A DNA stretch of 64,000 nt from Musa acuminata AAA Group. Lineage: Eukaryota; Streptophyta; Magnoliopsida; Zingiberales; Musaceae. This document shows, one piece after another, positions 12,766-45,482 of the stretch. The notes beneath the pieces were generated by a model, which was given only the letters and a program-made list of their open reading frames with translations, ran no database searches and was not told where the DNA came from. The position numbers and the translations under genes were made by a program. Each line of letters begins with the position of its first letter. The first letter of the stretch is position 1. The stretch lies in contig NC_088339.1 in NCBI RefSeq assembly GCF_036884655.1, positions 20,283,501 to 20,347,500 on the forward strand. Direction: 5' to 3'.

Positions 12766-14177
12766 CAGAAATGAATAACATGCAAATTTTGCAAGAAATA
12801 AACTATCAAGATATGGACTTCTTTCTTAATATGCTCCCACTATTTTACTAACGAGTCACACGACACCCTCAGCACGTGAAACGGAAGTCTCCGGCAGACT
12901 TCTAGTGGGGATCAAGATCCAATCAGCGTCTTAGTGTAACCTCGAGGGACTCGACCAATCACACTAAGCCTAAAAGGTAGGCAACTCTTGTCGATCACAA
13001 CTCCTTGTGATTCCCGTCCTGTTCAGCCTCCGAATCACCATAGCCTCGAGGGACTTGACCAACCATGATGCTCGGTTAAGTCAACACCTTCGTTACAAAA
13101 TGAGTCTGATTTGATGATATACCCTCGAGGGACTCGATCAAGTATACCATGCCCTCAGGTCACTGGTGACATCTCTATGTCGTAAGCAAGATAGCGAATC
13201 GCGATATAGGTGAGTCTCGAGGGACTCGACCAACTCAACCTACACCGGGAATCGGTTCCTACTTATAACGATGGAAGGCCACGTGGGTCAATCTAATTGC
13301 CTCACGTTTACCGACTTAATATTATCGAGAGATGTTTTTATAATTTGGTCTCCTAATATGACATGTCACACATATACATATTTAATATATATCTACATCG
13401 CATGCAAATATATATACATATCTAGTATGCGTATAAGCAATTACACCAGATGATCATGGACCACAACCTAATATGATTAGGCCCGAGCCAGTAGGACTAA
13501 TCACTCACATCAAGATCTATGTGTGCAATGGTGCATCTCCATGCCCTGTGATCGTCCATTTCGTCCTTGTCGGTTCCGTCGACATCTTGATGCATCTTCA
13601 TGCATCACGATCGTCCGTCTCGTGGGTCCCGCTATCGCATCCACGCTCCCGCTGTGCCTCCTCATGTGATTACAACTTAATCATAGGCACGCAGGGCCGA
13701 CAATAAACGAGAAATATAATGGAGGTTTGCAGACCTCAATAATAATAATCACAGATACACACATCACACGGTCCATGATCATCCGTCCACACATCATACA
13801 TCAAATGTATAAATAATCATCATCATGTAGGACTACTAGATAATAATAATAAAAAAATAATAATCAACTAAACCTTTTAATTAATTAATATTTTCTGAAA
13901 TCAGGAACATTATAGGGAATTTCTGAATTCATAAGGGTATTTTCGTAATTTACAAAAGACAGAAACTGGAATTTCTCAAATTCCGAGGGGCAAAACTATC
14001 TTTTGCCCAGAAAACCCTAATGCCCTTTCCCCTTTTCGCTGCTGCCGCCGCCGCCACCCTGCCGGCGGCGGCCTGTGCGGCGGGGCGAGGGCACTGCCCT
14101 TGCATGCAAGCGGCACGCCCGCTGGCAGCGCTGCCGCTGCGGGTGGGCGCCCCTTTCGGGCGCCACTGCCTCCGCAG
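12766..14177 (-). other. Element B untranslated leader, inner part
   Basis: There is no coding signal. Several copies of a CTCGAGGGACTCGACCAA-like word recur at spacings of about 60-100 bp between 12940 and 13235. An ATA/ATT microsatellite lies at about 13845-13862, a GGGTTTTCTGGGC region near 14010, and GC-rich low complexity at 14040-14177. The same order is found in element A at 17515-18980 read on the other strand. The short-spaced CTCGAGGGACTCG words are themselves partly palindromic and may form RNA structure; this is inference. Confidence 0.75.
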
Positions 14178-15675
14178 TGTTGGGAAATCCTTGGGGGCGA
14201 CATCATATGTGCAGCGAAAGAACAAGAAAAATAAAATCCCCGATTCCCAAAGAAATGTTCGTCATCGTGCGAAGATTGGTACGCAAAAATCTGCGAAACA
14301 TGAAACTGCGTATAGAGTATATTGTGTTACCTAGGGAGATCGTATATCCCTGTTTCCTTGCAGATCCTTAGGAGAGGGTGAAGGAGGTCAAGCGTCCTCC
14401 TCTCTAGCGGTGATCCACACAGTAGGGTTGCGACGATGCTCCTCAAAACTCCAGACCTACTCTGAAGTGGAGATGGAGAGGAGAATTGGAAAAGGCAAAC
14501 AAAAGCTCTCTTGCCCATGGGGCTCTGAATCCCTCCTATTTATAGAGGTCCCCTATCAAACCCTAATGGGTCCTCCCCTAGTGGGTATTGGATCTGCATC
14601 CAATAAGACAAGGGCTCCGTCAGATATCTCATATCCGAACCTCTATTCATCGCAATGCCTACCATATGTGTGTGACCCTCTAGGCCCAATATCGAGCTGG
14701 CCGTGAGTCATACCTGTCAGAACTCCTTCTAACTCAGTGAATTATTATCTCTGTAATAATTCACTCGACTCATCGACTACGGACGTACTAGGCCACTACG
14801 CCATAGTCCCCAGATGATACATGGAATCCAATCCATTAAACCTATCTATCATAAGTTACCGTGTACCTATAGTCCCTCATCCATCTAATATACCAGAGAC
14901 CGTATATCGAGCATGGTGTTGTCAGACCCACACGGTTTCTTCTCGAGTCTCGCTCTAATCGGATTCTCCCGGAGAACTCTTTCTCTCTCAACTCGAATGA
15001 TCCTGGCCAGGGATTTGTCTGAGCAAGAACACATGGGATATTCCTCTCATGACGCCGAGAGTGGATGATCCTCTATCGACACTCAATAGCCCTCGTAAGG
15101 TCGACTACCACTCCCAATGACCAGCTGTACTAAATCTGGGACAGCCAAACCTATAAGTCTGGTATCAAAGAGTGGAGCACTCATACAGGACATCCTTGGT
15201 GTCTCAAGTCTAAGGACCAGATACACCACTAGGACTACGGAATCGCTGTCTGACAATAAGGCATCATCAACCATCTAGCATTCCGTAAGCGGATCAATCA
15301 GTGAACTCATTCTCCAATGAGGACCTGTACTGTATCCCTAGTGTCCCCACACAAGCAGCTATGAGACCAGCTGCATCCATCATATGGACGGGTATACAGC
15401 ACACCAGTCTGTCTGGTTATCACGATATCCCTCTCGAGTAACCTATGACCGGGATTATTTAGGATATGTGTTTAAAGGTGAATCGAACTCACTATCGTGA
15501 TCTCATCACGATCCGATTCCCATTGCACAAATTCAAGGACATCACAATATATGTATGCATTTATGCAATAGTTATAAAGTGATATATGCCAAAATATAAT
15601 AAGCAAAAAGATTCTATATTAAGTCACACGTGCCATCACTCATGTGATTGACTTGCTGGGCACCTATGACTAGCA
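14178..15675 (-). mobile_element. Solo LTR of the element B family inside B's leader
   Basis: A 1498-bp copy nearly identical to B's two LTRs, with the same orientation and the minus-strand TATA box at 14536-14545, bounded by a perfect 5-bp duplication CGCAG (14173-14177 and 15676-15680). B's leader and primer-binding site continue on the right side, so this is an insertion into B. It was reduced to one LTR, presumably by LTR-LTR recombination. Confidence 0.93.
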
Positions 15676-15680
15676 CGCAG

Positions 15681-16002
15681 GCGGTGCTATCTCACCAGGC
15701 GACCGCCCCTTAGGGGGGGTTTCGCCCGCAGGAGCAGTGGCGGCGGGCGCCGCTGCCCTGCGGCGCCTCTGCCCGTGGGCTGCCAGCCCCGCCGGCAGCA
15801 AGCCTGCTGCAAGCAGGCCCCCGTCCGGCTGCAGCAGACGCAGCCCCTGTGTTGCCCGCCTTCGGCTGCGCTACACGCACGCAGATCGAGGGCAATAACT
15901 ATTGCTGCCCTTCCTTGTTTTTGCGTCAACAATTTTGACCTCAAAATTCTTCCTAAACGCAACACACGCGGTTCAAAACCAATCATTCGCACGAGCAACC
16001 TA
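15681..16002 (-). other. Element B leader, part next to the primer-binding site
   Basis: GC-rich low complexity (CTGCTGCAAGCAGG and CTGCAGCAGACGCAG words), then the block AGGGCAGCAATAG...TTTTTGCGTC just inside the primer-binding site on the minus strand. The same block occurs after element A's primer-binding site at 6460-6560. Open frames here are by-products of GC-rich sequence. Confidence 0.75.
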
Positions 16003-16014
16003 GCTCTAATACCA
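16003..16014 (-). promoter_or_regulatory. Primer-binding site of element B
   Basis: Read on the minus strand, TGGTATTAGAGC, one base different from the standard TGGTATCAGAGC. It is separated from the 5' LTR by a single base. The C-to-T change matches other transitions in this element. Confidence 0.88.
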
Positions 16015-16015
16015 C

Positions 16016-17514
16016 TATTGGGAAATCCTTGGGGGCGACATCATATGCACAGCGGAAGAACAAGAAAAACAAAATCCTCGATTCCCTAAGAGATGTTTGT
16101 CATTGTACGAAGATTGGTAAGCAAAAATCCGCGAAACATGAAACTGCGTATATAGTAGATTGTGTTACCAAGGGAGATCGTATATCCATGTTTCCTTGCA
16201 GATCCTTCGAAGAGGGTGAAGGAGGTCAAGCGTCCTCCTCTCTAGCGGTGATCCACACAACAGGGTTACGACGACGCTCCTCAAAACTTCAAACCTACTC
16301 TGAGGTGGAGATTGAGAGGAGAATAGGAAAAGGCAAACAAAAGCTCTCTAGCCCATGGGGCTCTGAATCCCTCCTATTTATAGAGGTCCCCTGTCAAACC
16401 CTAATGGGTCCTCCCCTAGTGGGTATTGGATCTGCATCTAATAAGACAAGGGCTCCGTCGGATATCTCATATCCGAACCTCTATTCATGGCAATGCCTAC
16501 CATATGTGTGTGACCCTCTAGGCCCAATATCGAGCTGGCCGTGAGTCATACCTGTCAGAACTCCTTCTAACTCAGTAAATTATTATCTCTGTAATAATTC
16601 ACTCGACTCATCGACTACGGACGTACTAGGCCACTACGCCATAGTCCCCAAACGATACAGGGGAATCCAATCCATTGGACCTGTTTGTCCTCAGTTACCG
16701 TGTACCTATAGTCCCTCATCCATCTAATATACCAGAGACCGTATATCGAGCATGGTGTTGTCAGACCCACACGGTTTCTTCTCGAGTCTCGCTCTAATCG
16801 GATTCTCCCGGAGAACTCTTTCTGTCTCAACCCGAATAACCCTGGCCAGGGATTTGTCTGAGCAAGAATACATGGGATATTCCTCTCATGACGCTGAGAG
16901 TGGATGATCCTCTATCGACACTCAATAGCCCTCGTAAGGTCGACTACCACTCTCAATGACCAGTTGTACTAGATCTGGGACAGCCAAACCTCTAAGTCTG
17001 GTATCAAAGAGTGGAGCACTCATACAGGACATCCTTGGTGTCTCAAGTCTAAGGACCAGATACACCACTAGGACTACGGAATCACTATCTGACAATAAGG
17101 CATCATCAACCATCCAGCATTCCGTAAGCGGATCAATCAGTGAACTCATTCTCCAATGAGCACCTGTACTGTATCCCTAGTGTCCCTACACAAGCAGCTA
17201 TGAGACCAGCTGCATCCATTATATGGACAGGTATACAGCACACCAGTCTATCCGGTTATCACGATATCCCTCTCGAGTAACCTATGACCGGGATTATTTA
17301 GGATATGTGTTTAAAGGTGAATCGATCTCATTATCGTGATCTCATCACGATCTGATTCCCATTGCACAAATCCAAGGACATCACAATATATGTATGCATT
17401 TATGCAATAATTATAAAGTGATATATACTAAAATATAATTAGTAAAAAGATTCTATATTAAGTCACACGTGCCATCACTCACGTGATTGGCTTGCTGGAC
17501 ACTTATGACTAGCA
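16016..17514 (-). repeat. 5' LTR of element B
   Basis: 1499 bp, colinear with the 3' LTR. The minus-strand TATA box is at 16374-16383. Its inner end reads TATTGGG on the plus strand instead of TGTTGGG, so the terminal CA of the LTR has changed to TA. Comparison with the 3' LTR would give an insertion age. Confidence 0.92.
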
Positions 17515-17767
17515 ATCGCTGCCTGCAAGGGACGGCACATGTAGGAACAACGCCGTTCGCGGGCAGAAGCACCTGCCGACAAGGGCAACAAGCAAAGGGA
17601 AAAGGAGGGTTAGGGTTTTATTGAGCAAAAGATAATTTTATCCTTTAAAATTTTTGAAATTCTAAGTGTTGTCTTTTGTCCAAATTATGAAAATACCCCT
17701 TATAATTTAAAAAATTTCATACATATCCCTAATTTTAAAAAATATTTATTAATTAAAAATTTAATTG

Positions 17768-17816
<49 letters not shown>
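17768..17816. repeat. (ATT)n microsatellite in element A leader
   Basis: About 16 uninterrupted ATT units. A shorter version lies at the equivalent place of element B (about 13845-13862, other strand), so the microsatellite is an inherited part of the leader that has expanded in A. Confidence 0.9.
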
Positions 17817-18905
17817 GGTCCTACATGATGCTGATGTGTATATATGATATATGATATGTGGATAGATGATCATTTGTGATGTGTGTACTTGTGATTATTA
17901 TTATTGGGGCTTTTGAGCCTCCATTTTTTTTCTTGTTTTTTGTCGGCCTATGTGCCTATGAGTAAGTTGTAATCACACGAGAAGACACAGCTAGAGCATG
18001 GAAGCAATAGCGGGACCCACGAGGTTGAGACGGGTGATTACGATGTATGGAGATGTGTCGAGATGCCGACGGAACCGATGAGGACGAGATGGATGATCAT
18101 AGGGATGGAGATGTACCGTTGCACACATAGATCTTGATGTGAGTGATTAGGCCCATTGGCTCAGGCCTGATCACATTAGGCTTTGGTCCATGATCATCTG
18201 GTGTGATTGCTCATGTGATGTGTGATTACTTGTACACCTACTAGATATGTATATATATTTGCATACGATGTAGATATATATTAAATTTGTATGTGTGTGA
18301 CATATCATATTGGGAGACCAAATCAAAGAAACCCCTCTCTCGATAATATTAAGTCGGTAAACATAAGACAATTAGATTGACCCACGTGGCCTTCCATCAT
18401 TATAGGTAGGGACTGATTCTTAATGTATGTTGAGTTGGTTGAGTCCCTCGAGGCTCACCTATATTGTGATTCGCTATCTTGCCTATAAGATAGAGATGTC
18501 ACCGGTGACATAAGGACATGGTATGCTTGGTCGAGTCCCTCGAGGGTATATCATTGAATTAGACTCATCTTATAACGATGGTGTTGACTTAACTGAATAT
18601 CATGATTGGTCCAGTCCCTCGAGACCATAGTGGTTCGGACGCCGAATAGGACGGGAATCAAAGGAGTTGTGATTGGCAAGAGTTGACTATATTTTAGGCT
18701 TAGTGTGATTGGTCGAGTCCCTCGATGTTTCACTAAGATGTTGATTGGATCCCGATCCCTACTAGAAGTTTGTCGGAGACTTTTGTTTCATGTGTTAAGG
18801 GTGTCGCGTGACACGCTAGTAAAATAGTGAGAAGATTAAGATAGAAGTTCATATCTAGATTGTTTATTTTTTGTAAAATCCGTATACATCTTTATTTTCA
18901 AAAAA

Positions 18906-20892
18906 ATATCGCTTTTAAATCCCTTACGTGGTATACTTGATGTCAACTATCTCACTGGTCTGAATTATACGGACTGGCTCGGCAACTTGAGAATTTTCTC
19001 ATGGCGGAGATAATCGCATACGTCCTTGATACAATGATGCTTATGCCCGAGGAAGGGACAAGCAAGGATGAGATTGCTCACTACGTGAAGTACATAGATG
19101 ACTCCACTCTTGCTCAGTGTTACATGTTAGGCTCCATCACTCCGAGTTACAGAGATAGCATGGAAGGATGGATGTCAGATTCATTCTCCTACATGTCCAC
19201 AAACTGTCTGAGGAACAGGGAAGGACTTAACGATATGAGATATCTAAGAACTTCTTCTGCGCTAGGATGACTAAGGGGACACCGGTTCAAAACCATATCC
19301 TAAAGATGATTGAGTGGATAGAGAAACTCATAGGGTCTAGGAATGATCCTAGAGAATAACCTATGTGTGGATCTTATGCTTCAGTCCCTACTAGATTCTT
19401 TTTCACAGTTCATAATTAATTTTAATATGAACAAGCTTGAGGTGACTCTCCCGGAGCTCCTCAATATGTTAAGGGAGGCAAAGAGCACTATCAAGAAAGA
19501 GAAGTCAGTTCTCTATACTGGTGAGATCAGAAAGAAAAGAAAAGCAGAAAAGTCCCTTAAGAAGGGCAAGGGTAAGGGCAGATCGGGTAAAACAAAGGTT
19601 GGTAAGAAAGACCTAACAAAGAACAAAGGCCAATGCTTCCACTATGACAAAGATGGGCACTGGAAGAGGAACTGCAAAGAGTACCTTGTAGAGAGAGCGA
19701 AACAGAAACTTAGAGAAGCTACAGGTATATTCATGATCAGTCTCTATTTGTTAGACTCTTATGATAATGTATTGGTATTAGATATCAGTAATGCTTATCA
19801 TATCTGTAATTTGTTGTAGATTTTAACAAAGCCTTAGAGATTGTCTAGAGGAATATTGCATAATGGTTTATTTATACTAGACACCGCTCCACATATCATG
19901 AATGTAAGTGTGTCCGAGAGGAAACGAGATGAGGTGAACAGTGTATACCTATGGCATTGTAGGCTAGGTCACATCCATAAGGGAAGGATTCAAAAGTTGC
20001 TAAAGGTTTAATATTTAGATATATTAGACTATGAGTCATATGTAACTTGCGAGCCTTGCTTTCATGAAAAACTAACCAACTCTCATTTTAGTGGAACTAG
20101 AGAGAGAGCCATTGATCTCTTGGAACTCATACAGTAATGTATGTGGATCCATATCAACTCATGTCATTGGTGGTTACTCCTACTTCTTTATCTTTATTGA
20201 TGATTTCTTAAGGTATGGACATGTGTACTTAATAAAGTACAAGTCTGAGGCATTTAAGAAATTCAGATAGTATAAGAATGAAGTGGAGAACCAGACTAGA
20301 AAGAGTATCAAGACTTTTTGATCAGATCGAAGAGGTGAGTACATCAGTACAGAGTTCACCCAGTTCCTCAAGGGCCATGAGATTATATCCCAATGGACAC
20401 CTTATTATACACCTCAGCTCAATGGTGTTTCTTGAGAACGAATACATTCATGGCGGAGATGGTGGGAGCTTAATAGAGTTAAGCAAGGTTGAAGAATCTA
20501 GCTTAAGCACTACTCCACAGCCCGAGTCTATTCAGGTACCTAGCACACAAGTTCTGACTTTACATAGGTTCAACGGAATATCCTATCCTCCTAAGAGATA
20601 TGTGGGACATATTAGAGGATGTGATGTTGAGGATATTGATCCTTAGACATATGAGGAGGCTATTACGAGTATGGACTCTGGGAAGTGTTAAGAAATCATG
20701 AATTCTAAGATTTGGAACCTAGTTAATGCATCCAAGGGTATTGTACCTGACGGTCGTAAGTAAGATAGAAATATATAAAATAAGACTAATAGTTAATGGG
20801 TATATCAAAAGTAAAGGATTGACTATGATAAAATCTTCTTAAAAATTCATCATAATTCTTTTGACTATCGTAGCATATGAGATCTGATAGAG
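18906..20892 (+). pseudogene. Element A gag and partial pol, heavily decayed
   Basis: Homology to B's gag begins at about 18906, where the ATG is changed. It continues with YVKYIDDSTLAQCYMLGSI (19081-19138) and, after a frame change, [19 protein letters not shown] and a Lys-rich tail with a zinc knuckle [14 protein letters not shown] (about 19633-19674). The protease active site reads [11 protein letters not shown], having lost DTG. Pre-integrase and integrase fragments follow with many breaks. A deletion at about 20425 joins the integrase core to the linker region. The remnant ends in early reverse transcriptase. Confidence 0.85.
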
Positions 20893-22297
20893 ACTACAGC
20901 TGATGACGAGTTTTTTTTGTGGTATGTGCGGGAGTCGAAGAGGATGGATTTGGCGTTTGGTTGGGGTTGTTCAGGTTACAACTTCAACAGGTGCTCTGCA
21001 TGTTGGTGTTCTGGCGTTGTGAACAGGGCCTGCATGCAGTTGTGTTGATGCAGCAATATCTACTTGAATCAAACCTTGTGTCTTGTATGAAAGATGAAAT
21101 TAATTTGGTTGATGTTATGTATCTACAGTCCTCACTCCACATATTTACTGCAATCTATGTTGATGCTTCTTCTTTCTATCCCAACTTTGATCTCTCTAGG
21201 TTCCTCCTCAGCAACTTTTGTTGCATGGCCAAACTGGTGCATCAAATGATGAAAAGCTTACACTTTCCTACTATTTGTCGAAACATATCTCGAAAAGATA
21301 GATAGGAACATAAATAAATCATAGAAAATGATAATAGAGGAAAAAGAATATGAACCCTCAAGACTATAAACTTGTACTTATTGCCAGTCTCTCACAATCT
21401 CTCTCTAAATTTTTTAGCCTCTTTTAGTTTTTCTGTATCTTTCTTTCTTTTTCACTTGAATACTTCAACCAATTCGAGGGCTCATATCTTATTAAAGCTT
21501 TTAGGTCAATCTCATATCTAATCATAAAATTTAATTTAATATTCCGACAATATTCAATATCAACAGCATATGTTTCAGGCTTTCAGCTATTGAAAGTTGG
21601 AGCTTCTTAAACTCATAGCATAGTGATATGTATCCGAGATCTCTTGCGGCTGGTTGAGTCTCGTCATAACATCTGATAGATGATAGAGTTTATCTATACC
21701 ATGTATTGCTGCATGAAAGAAAAGCTGGAACCTATTGGCCATAAAACCTTGGCATGCATCAGTATCTAATTCTCAGTTTCTTAATCCAGTTTGTGACAAG
21801 CTTACAAGGAGTTTGTTGTTCAGCTTCAGATACTAATATTACTAGAATTTTATTCAAGAGAATCTGGATGAGTAGTACTTGATGATCTTCTACACAAATG
21901 ACTTGCCAATGCAGGAAGCTTTCAGTCTTTGAGAGGAGCACTTGTCTTGCACACTACAGAATGCAATTCCTGCAGTTCAAGCAAACACTTTCTTGAACTG
22001 TTTCACTGTCATGGATTCCTTCAGCCAGTGATGAATTCTTAGATATCTTCAAGGCACCTGAATCCAAATACTTCCCAGTGTGGTTGAACCTTTGATCTAA
22101 AATTTGCACTTTGGAACATGCATTCATGAGTTCCTAAACCCCTCTTCTTATTGGAATTACATTGCCAGTGCCAACTGCAACTGCAACTTGTTTCATCTCC
22201 ATCTCCGACATAGTCATGTCCTGCAGATTTGTGGGGTCCAAATAGGTTTAGTTTTAGTGAATGATCAGTGGTAAGTACAACACATTCTCCAAGTCAA

Positions 22298-22472
22298 GCA
22301 TTGCACCATTTTTATCTGGATTTTCCCTATCCAGGCTGCAAGAAATTGTGATTCAACTCTGTCAGGATAATTACTACACTGCATTGCACCATTTTTATCT
22401 GGATTTTCCCTATCCAGGCTGCAAGAAATTGTGATTGAACTCTGTCAGGATAATTACTACACTGCATTGCAC
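22298..22472. repeat. 83-bp tandem duplication
   Basis: Unit 1 (22298-22380) is repeated as unit 2 (22381-22463) with one visible substitution (ATTCAACTC versus ATTGAACTC), followed by the first 9 bases of a third copy. Near-identity suggests a recent event. Confidence 0.93.
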
Positions 22473-22527
22473 AGAAGAGGGCCTAATTGGATATCAACAT
22501 AGTAAGATAAAAAAAATCTAAAAAACC

Positions 22528-22640
22528 TTGTTTGGTAAACCTCAAGTTATTTGGGAGCTGATCAGCAGAATGGAGTTGTTTGGTAAACCTCAAGTTATTT
22601 GGGGCCTAATTACTACACTGCTCAGCAGAATGGAGAGATA
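22528..22640. repeat. 48-bp tandem duplication
   Basis: TTGTTTGGTAAACCTCAAG starts at 22528 and again at 22576; the units diverge after TTATTTGGG. The second copy carries an insert with TAATTACTACACTGC, a word also found in the 83-bp unit just upstream, before CAGCAGAATGGAG resumes. Confidence 0.85.
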
Positions 22641-23953
22641 GAGTCTTTTGTCAGTAAGCCAGAGATACAAAAAATCTAAAAGCCTAACTCTTTGCCATTG
22701 TTCTCTATCTGAATCTAATTTTGTCATGATGCTAGATCACATAAAAATAGTTTAAATCTGGATTTCTCTGCCTCTGTAAGTTTAGAACTGATCCATATGA
22801 ACTAAAAAAAAGAAAAGATAAACTATGTGAATTGCTTAAAAATTCTACAATTTGTTACTCAGAGCTCAACGATGAAAAAAGATCAAATAGCCGCATTATG
22901 AGAATATATGGAAAGAATTAAAAAAACAAAAAACTACTGGATCCGGCAATAATTCTGCTGCAATTTTCAACAGAAATTTCTTCACATAAAAGCTTAAAGA
23001 TGCTGATGAGAATGGAAAGTGATCCACCAAGTATGAAAAGGTCAGAGATGGTTCAACTGCTGGACTACTTTTTCTAGCTCCATGTGAGTCAAATAGTGTC
23101 CTAATCCAAGCTTTGTTTGATTGATACTTGATACTAGAAAACTTTGACAGAAGATTGCTTTTGTGTGAAGTCATTATGTAACGAAATAATCTTCATGAAG
23201 TGATAAACTATATTGCTCATCTCATAGGCTAAATAAATAAATCATAATACCTTTGAAAGGAAAAAAAATAAACTCAAACCTTTTCTTCCCATTTTCTCTC
23301 TTTTCTTTTTCTTTGTTGCATGAGTTTTTAGTTTCACATGTAATAGTAAAAAAGTCTAGCTCTCTTATATTAACCGCCTCTCATCTAATCTAAATGATAT
23401 GCTATGCAATAATATTATTGTCTAAATATTTCATGATATTAAAAATATAAATCAGATAATAATACATGTCTTATTTACTGACCTAAGTTTTTAGATGCAG
23501 TGATAGTAATAAATATGACAATAATCCATATCAAGCATGCAGAATCAATCCTATGCAAACCTTTTTCTTTTTTTTTTTCAAGAAGAAAAACTAATATTTG
23601 ATGAGTAAAATGATTATAGCAGACTCCATTCGTATCAGTGCGAATCAAAAAAATTGAAATCAAGAGATAAGTTATCCTACAAAAACAAAATCTGAAATGT
23701 GTCTACTAACAGAATTAGGAAACCATTTTACAGGTACGTTTTCTTCTCTAGAAAAATGAAATATAAATAAACATATCCAAATTACTCAAATCAAATTCCG
23801 ATGTTGCAAATTTTCCACAGGACAAAACCCCAATTCTTTGGTCACAACTCCTGTCCTAAATTACACACCCAACCATCACTCAACCTTTTTAGTTAGCCTT
23901 CCTTCTGAGTGGGAGTGTGGAAAAAGGCTGGACTTTTCCTTCCCAACCCGCAA

Positions 23954-24301
23954 ATGGCGAAGCTGATGCAAAGCATCCGCCTTTTGGTCGCCCTCGTCCT
24001 CCTCGCCCGGGCTGCCGCCGGGGAGGCGGGGGCCGAGCTGCCGCTCGGCTGGATCCCCTCCTCCCTCTCCGGCTGCCGCGGCACTATCGCGGAATGCCTC
24101 GCCGGGGAGGAATTCGATCTCGGATCTGAGGCAGGCCGCCGCATCCTCGCCACCTCCAGCTACATCAGCTACGGTGCCCTCAAGCGCGACACCGTGCCTT
24201 GCTCCCGTCGCGGCGCCTCCTACTACAACTGCCGCCCCGGCGCCCAGGCCAACCCCTACTCCCGCAGCTGCTCCGCCATCACCCAGTGCCGCGGTGGATG
24301 A
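23954..24301 (+). CDS. RALF peptide hormone precursor, 115 aa
   Basis: An intronless gene. The start MAKLMQSIR is chosen over an in-frame ATG 45 bases upstream because it leads straight into a hydrophobic signal peptide (RLLVALVLLARAAAG). The propeptide ends in RRIL at residues 62-65, the site-1-protease type cleavage site. The mature 50-residue peptide begins ATSSYISYGALKRD, with the YISY motif needed for receptor binding, and has four Cys at residues 83, 93, 106 and 112 that form two disulfides. RALF peptides are secreted, raise apoplastic pH and signal through FERONIA-type receptor kinases in growth and immunity. The sequence is closest in style to the RALF1/23/33 group; the exact paralogue cannot be named from sequence alone. 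Confidence 0.96.
   Translation: MAKLMQSIRLLVALVLLARAAAGEAGAELPLGWIPSSLSGCRGTIAECLAGEEFDLGSEAGRRILATSSYISYGALKRDTVPCSRRGASYYNCRPGAQANPYSRSCSAITQCRGG

Positions 24302-45482
<21,181 letters not shown>

Larger units (their letters stand above)
7299..17514 (-). mobile_element. Element B: full-length Ty1/copia retrotransposon
   Basis: On the minus strand the order is 5' LTR (16016-17514), primer-binding site (16003-16014), GC-rich leader broken by a solo LTR, gag-protease-integrase-reverse transcriptase-RNase H (12765 to 8812), a purine tract (8799-8808) and the 3' LTR (7299-8797). Both LTRs are 1499 bp. Flanks are ATCGT (7294-7298) and ATCGC (17515-17519), a 5-bp target duplication with one later change. 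Without the solo LTR the element is about 8.7 kb. The order protease-integrase-RT-RNase H is diagnostic of Ty1/copia. The sublineage (Angela/Tork-like) is only a guess from LTR length and gag style. Confidence 0.92.
6432..20892 (+). mobile_element. Element A: decayed, 3'-truncated Ty1/copia host element
   Basis: Pieces of one plus-strand copia element lie at 6432-6789, 7253-7298 and 17515-20892, separated by a TRIM and by element B. The leader is GC-rich low complexity, then passes the AGGGTTAGGGTTTT region at about 17607 and an ATT microsatellite. It is the same leader type as element B read in reverse. Gag and partial pol follow (18906-20892). Homology with B stops at about 20892, within the stretch corresponding to B's first reverse transcriptase segment. 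No downstream reverse transcriptase, RNase H, polypurine tract or 3' LTR is present, so the 3' part is lost. Confidence 0.8.
20893..23953. other. Intergenic region with no recognised gene
   Basis: An open frame at 20919-21305 (128 codons) lies directly after the broken end of element A and matches no family I know. Open frames of 60-92 codons on either strand at 21759-21941 and 22896-23174 also match nothing known. Apart from two tandem duplications at 22.3-22.6 kb, the stretch is ordinary AT-rich plant intergenic DNA. Confidence 0.5.

Noticed and set aside
12940..13235. Regularly recurring short repeat considered as a CRISPR-like array
   Set aside because: Spacing is irregular, the units are imperfect, the genome is a plant's and the array lies inside a retrotransposon leader.
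13950..14225. GC-rich frames of 76-104 codons
   Set aside because: Low-complexity leader of element B; the same frames are not kept in element A.
20919..21305. A 128-codon frame after element A
   Set aside because: Listed only in the intergenic entry, since it matches no family, has no clear splice or promoter context and begins in the decayed end of a transposon.
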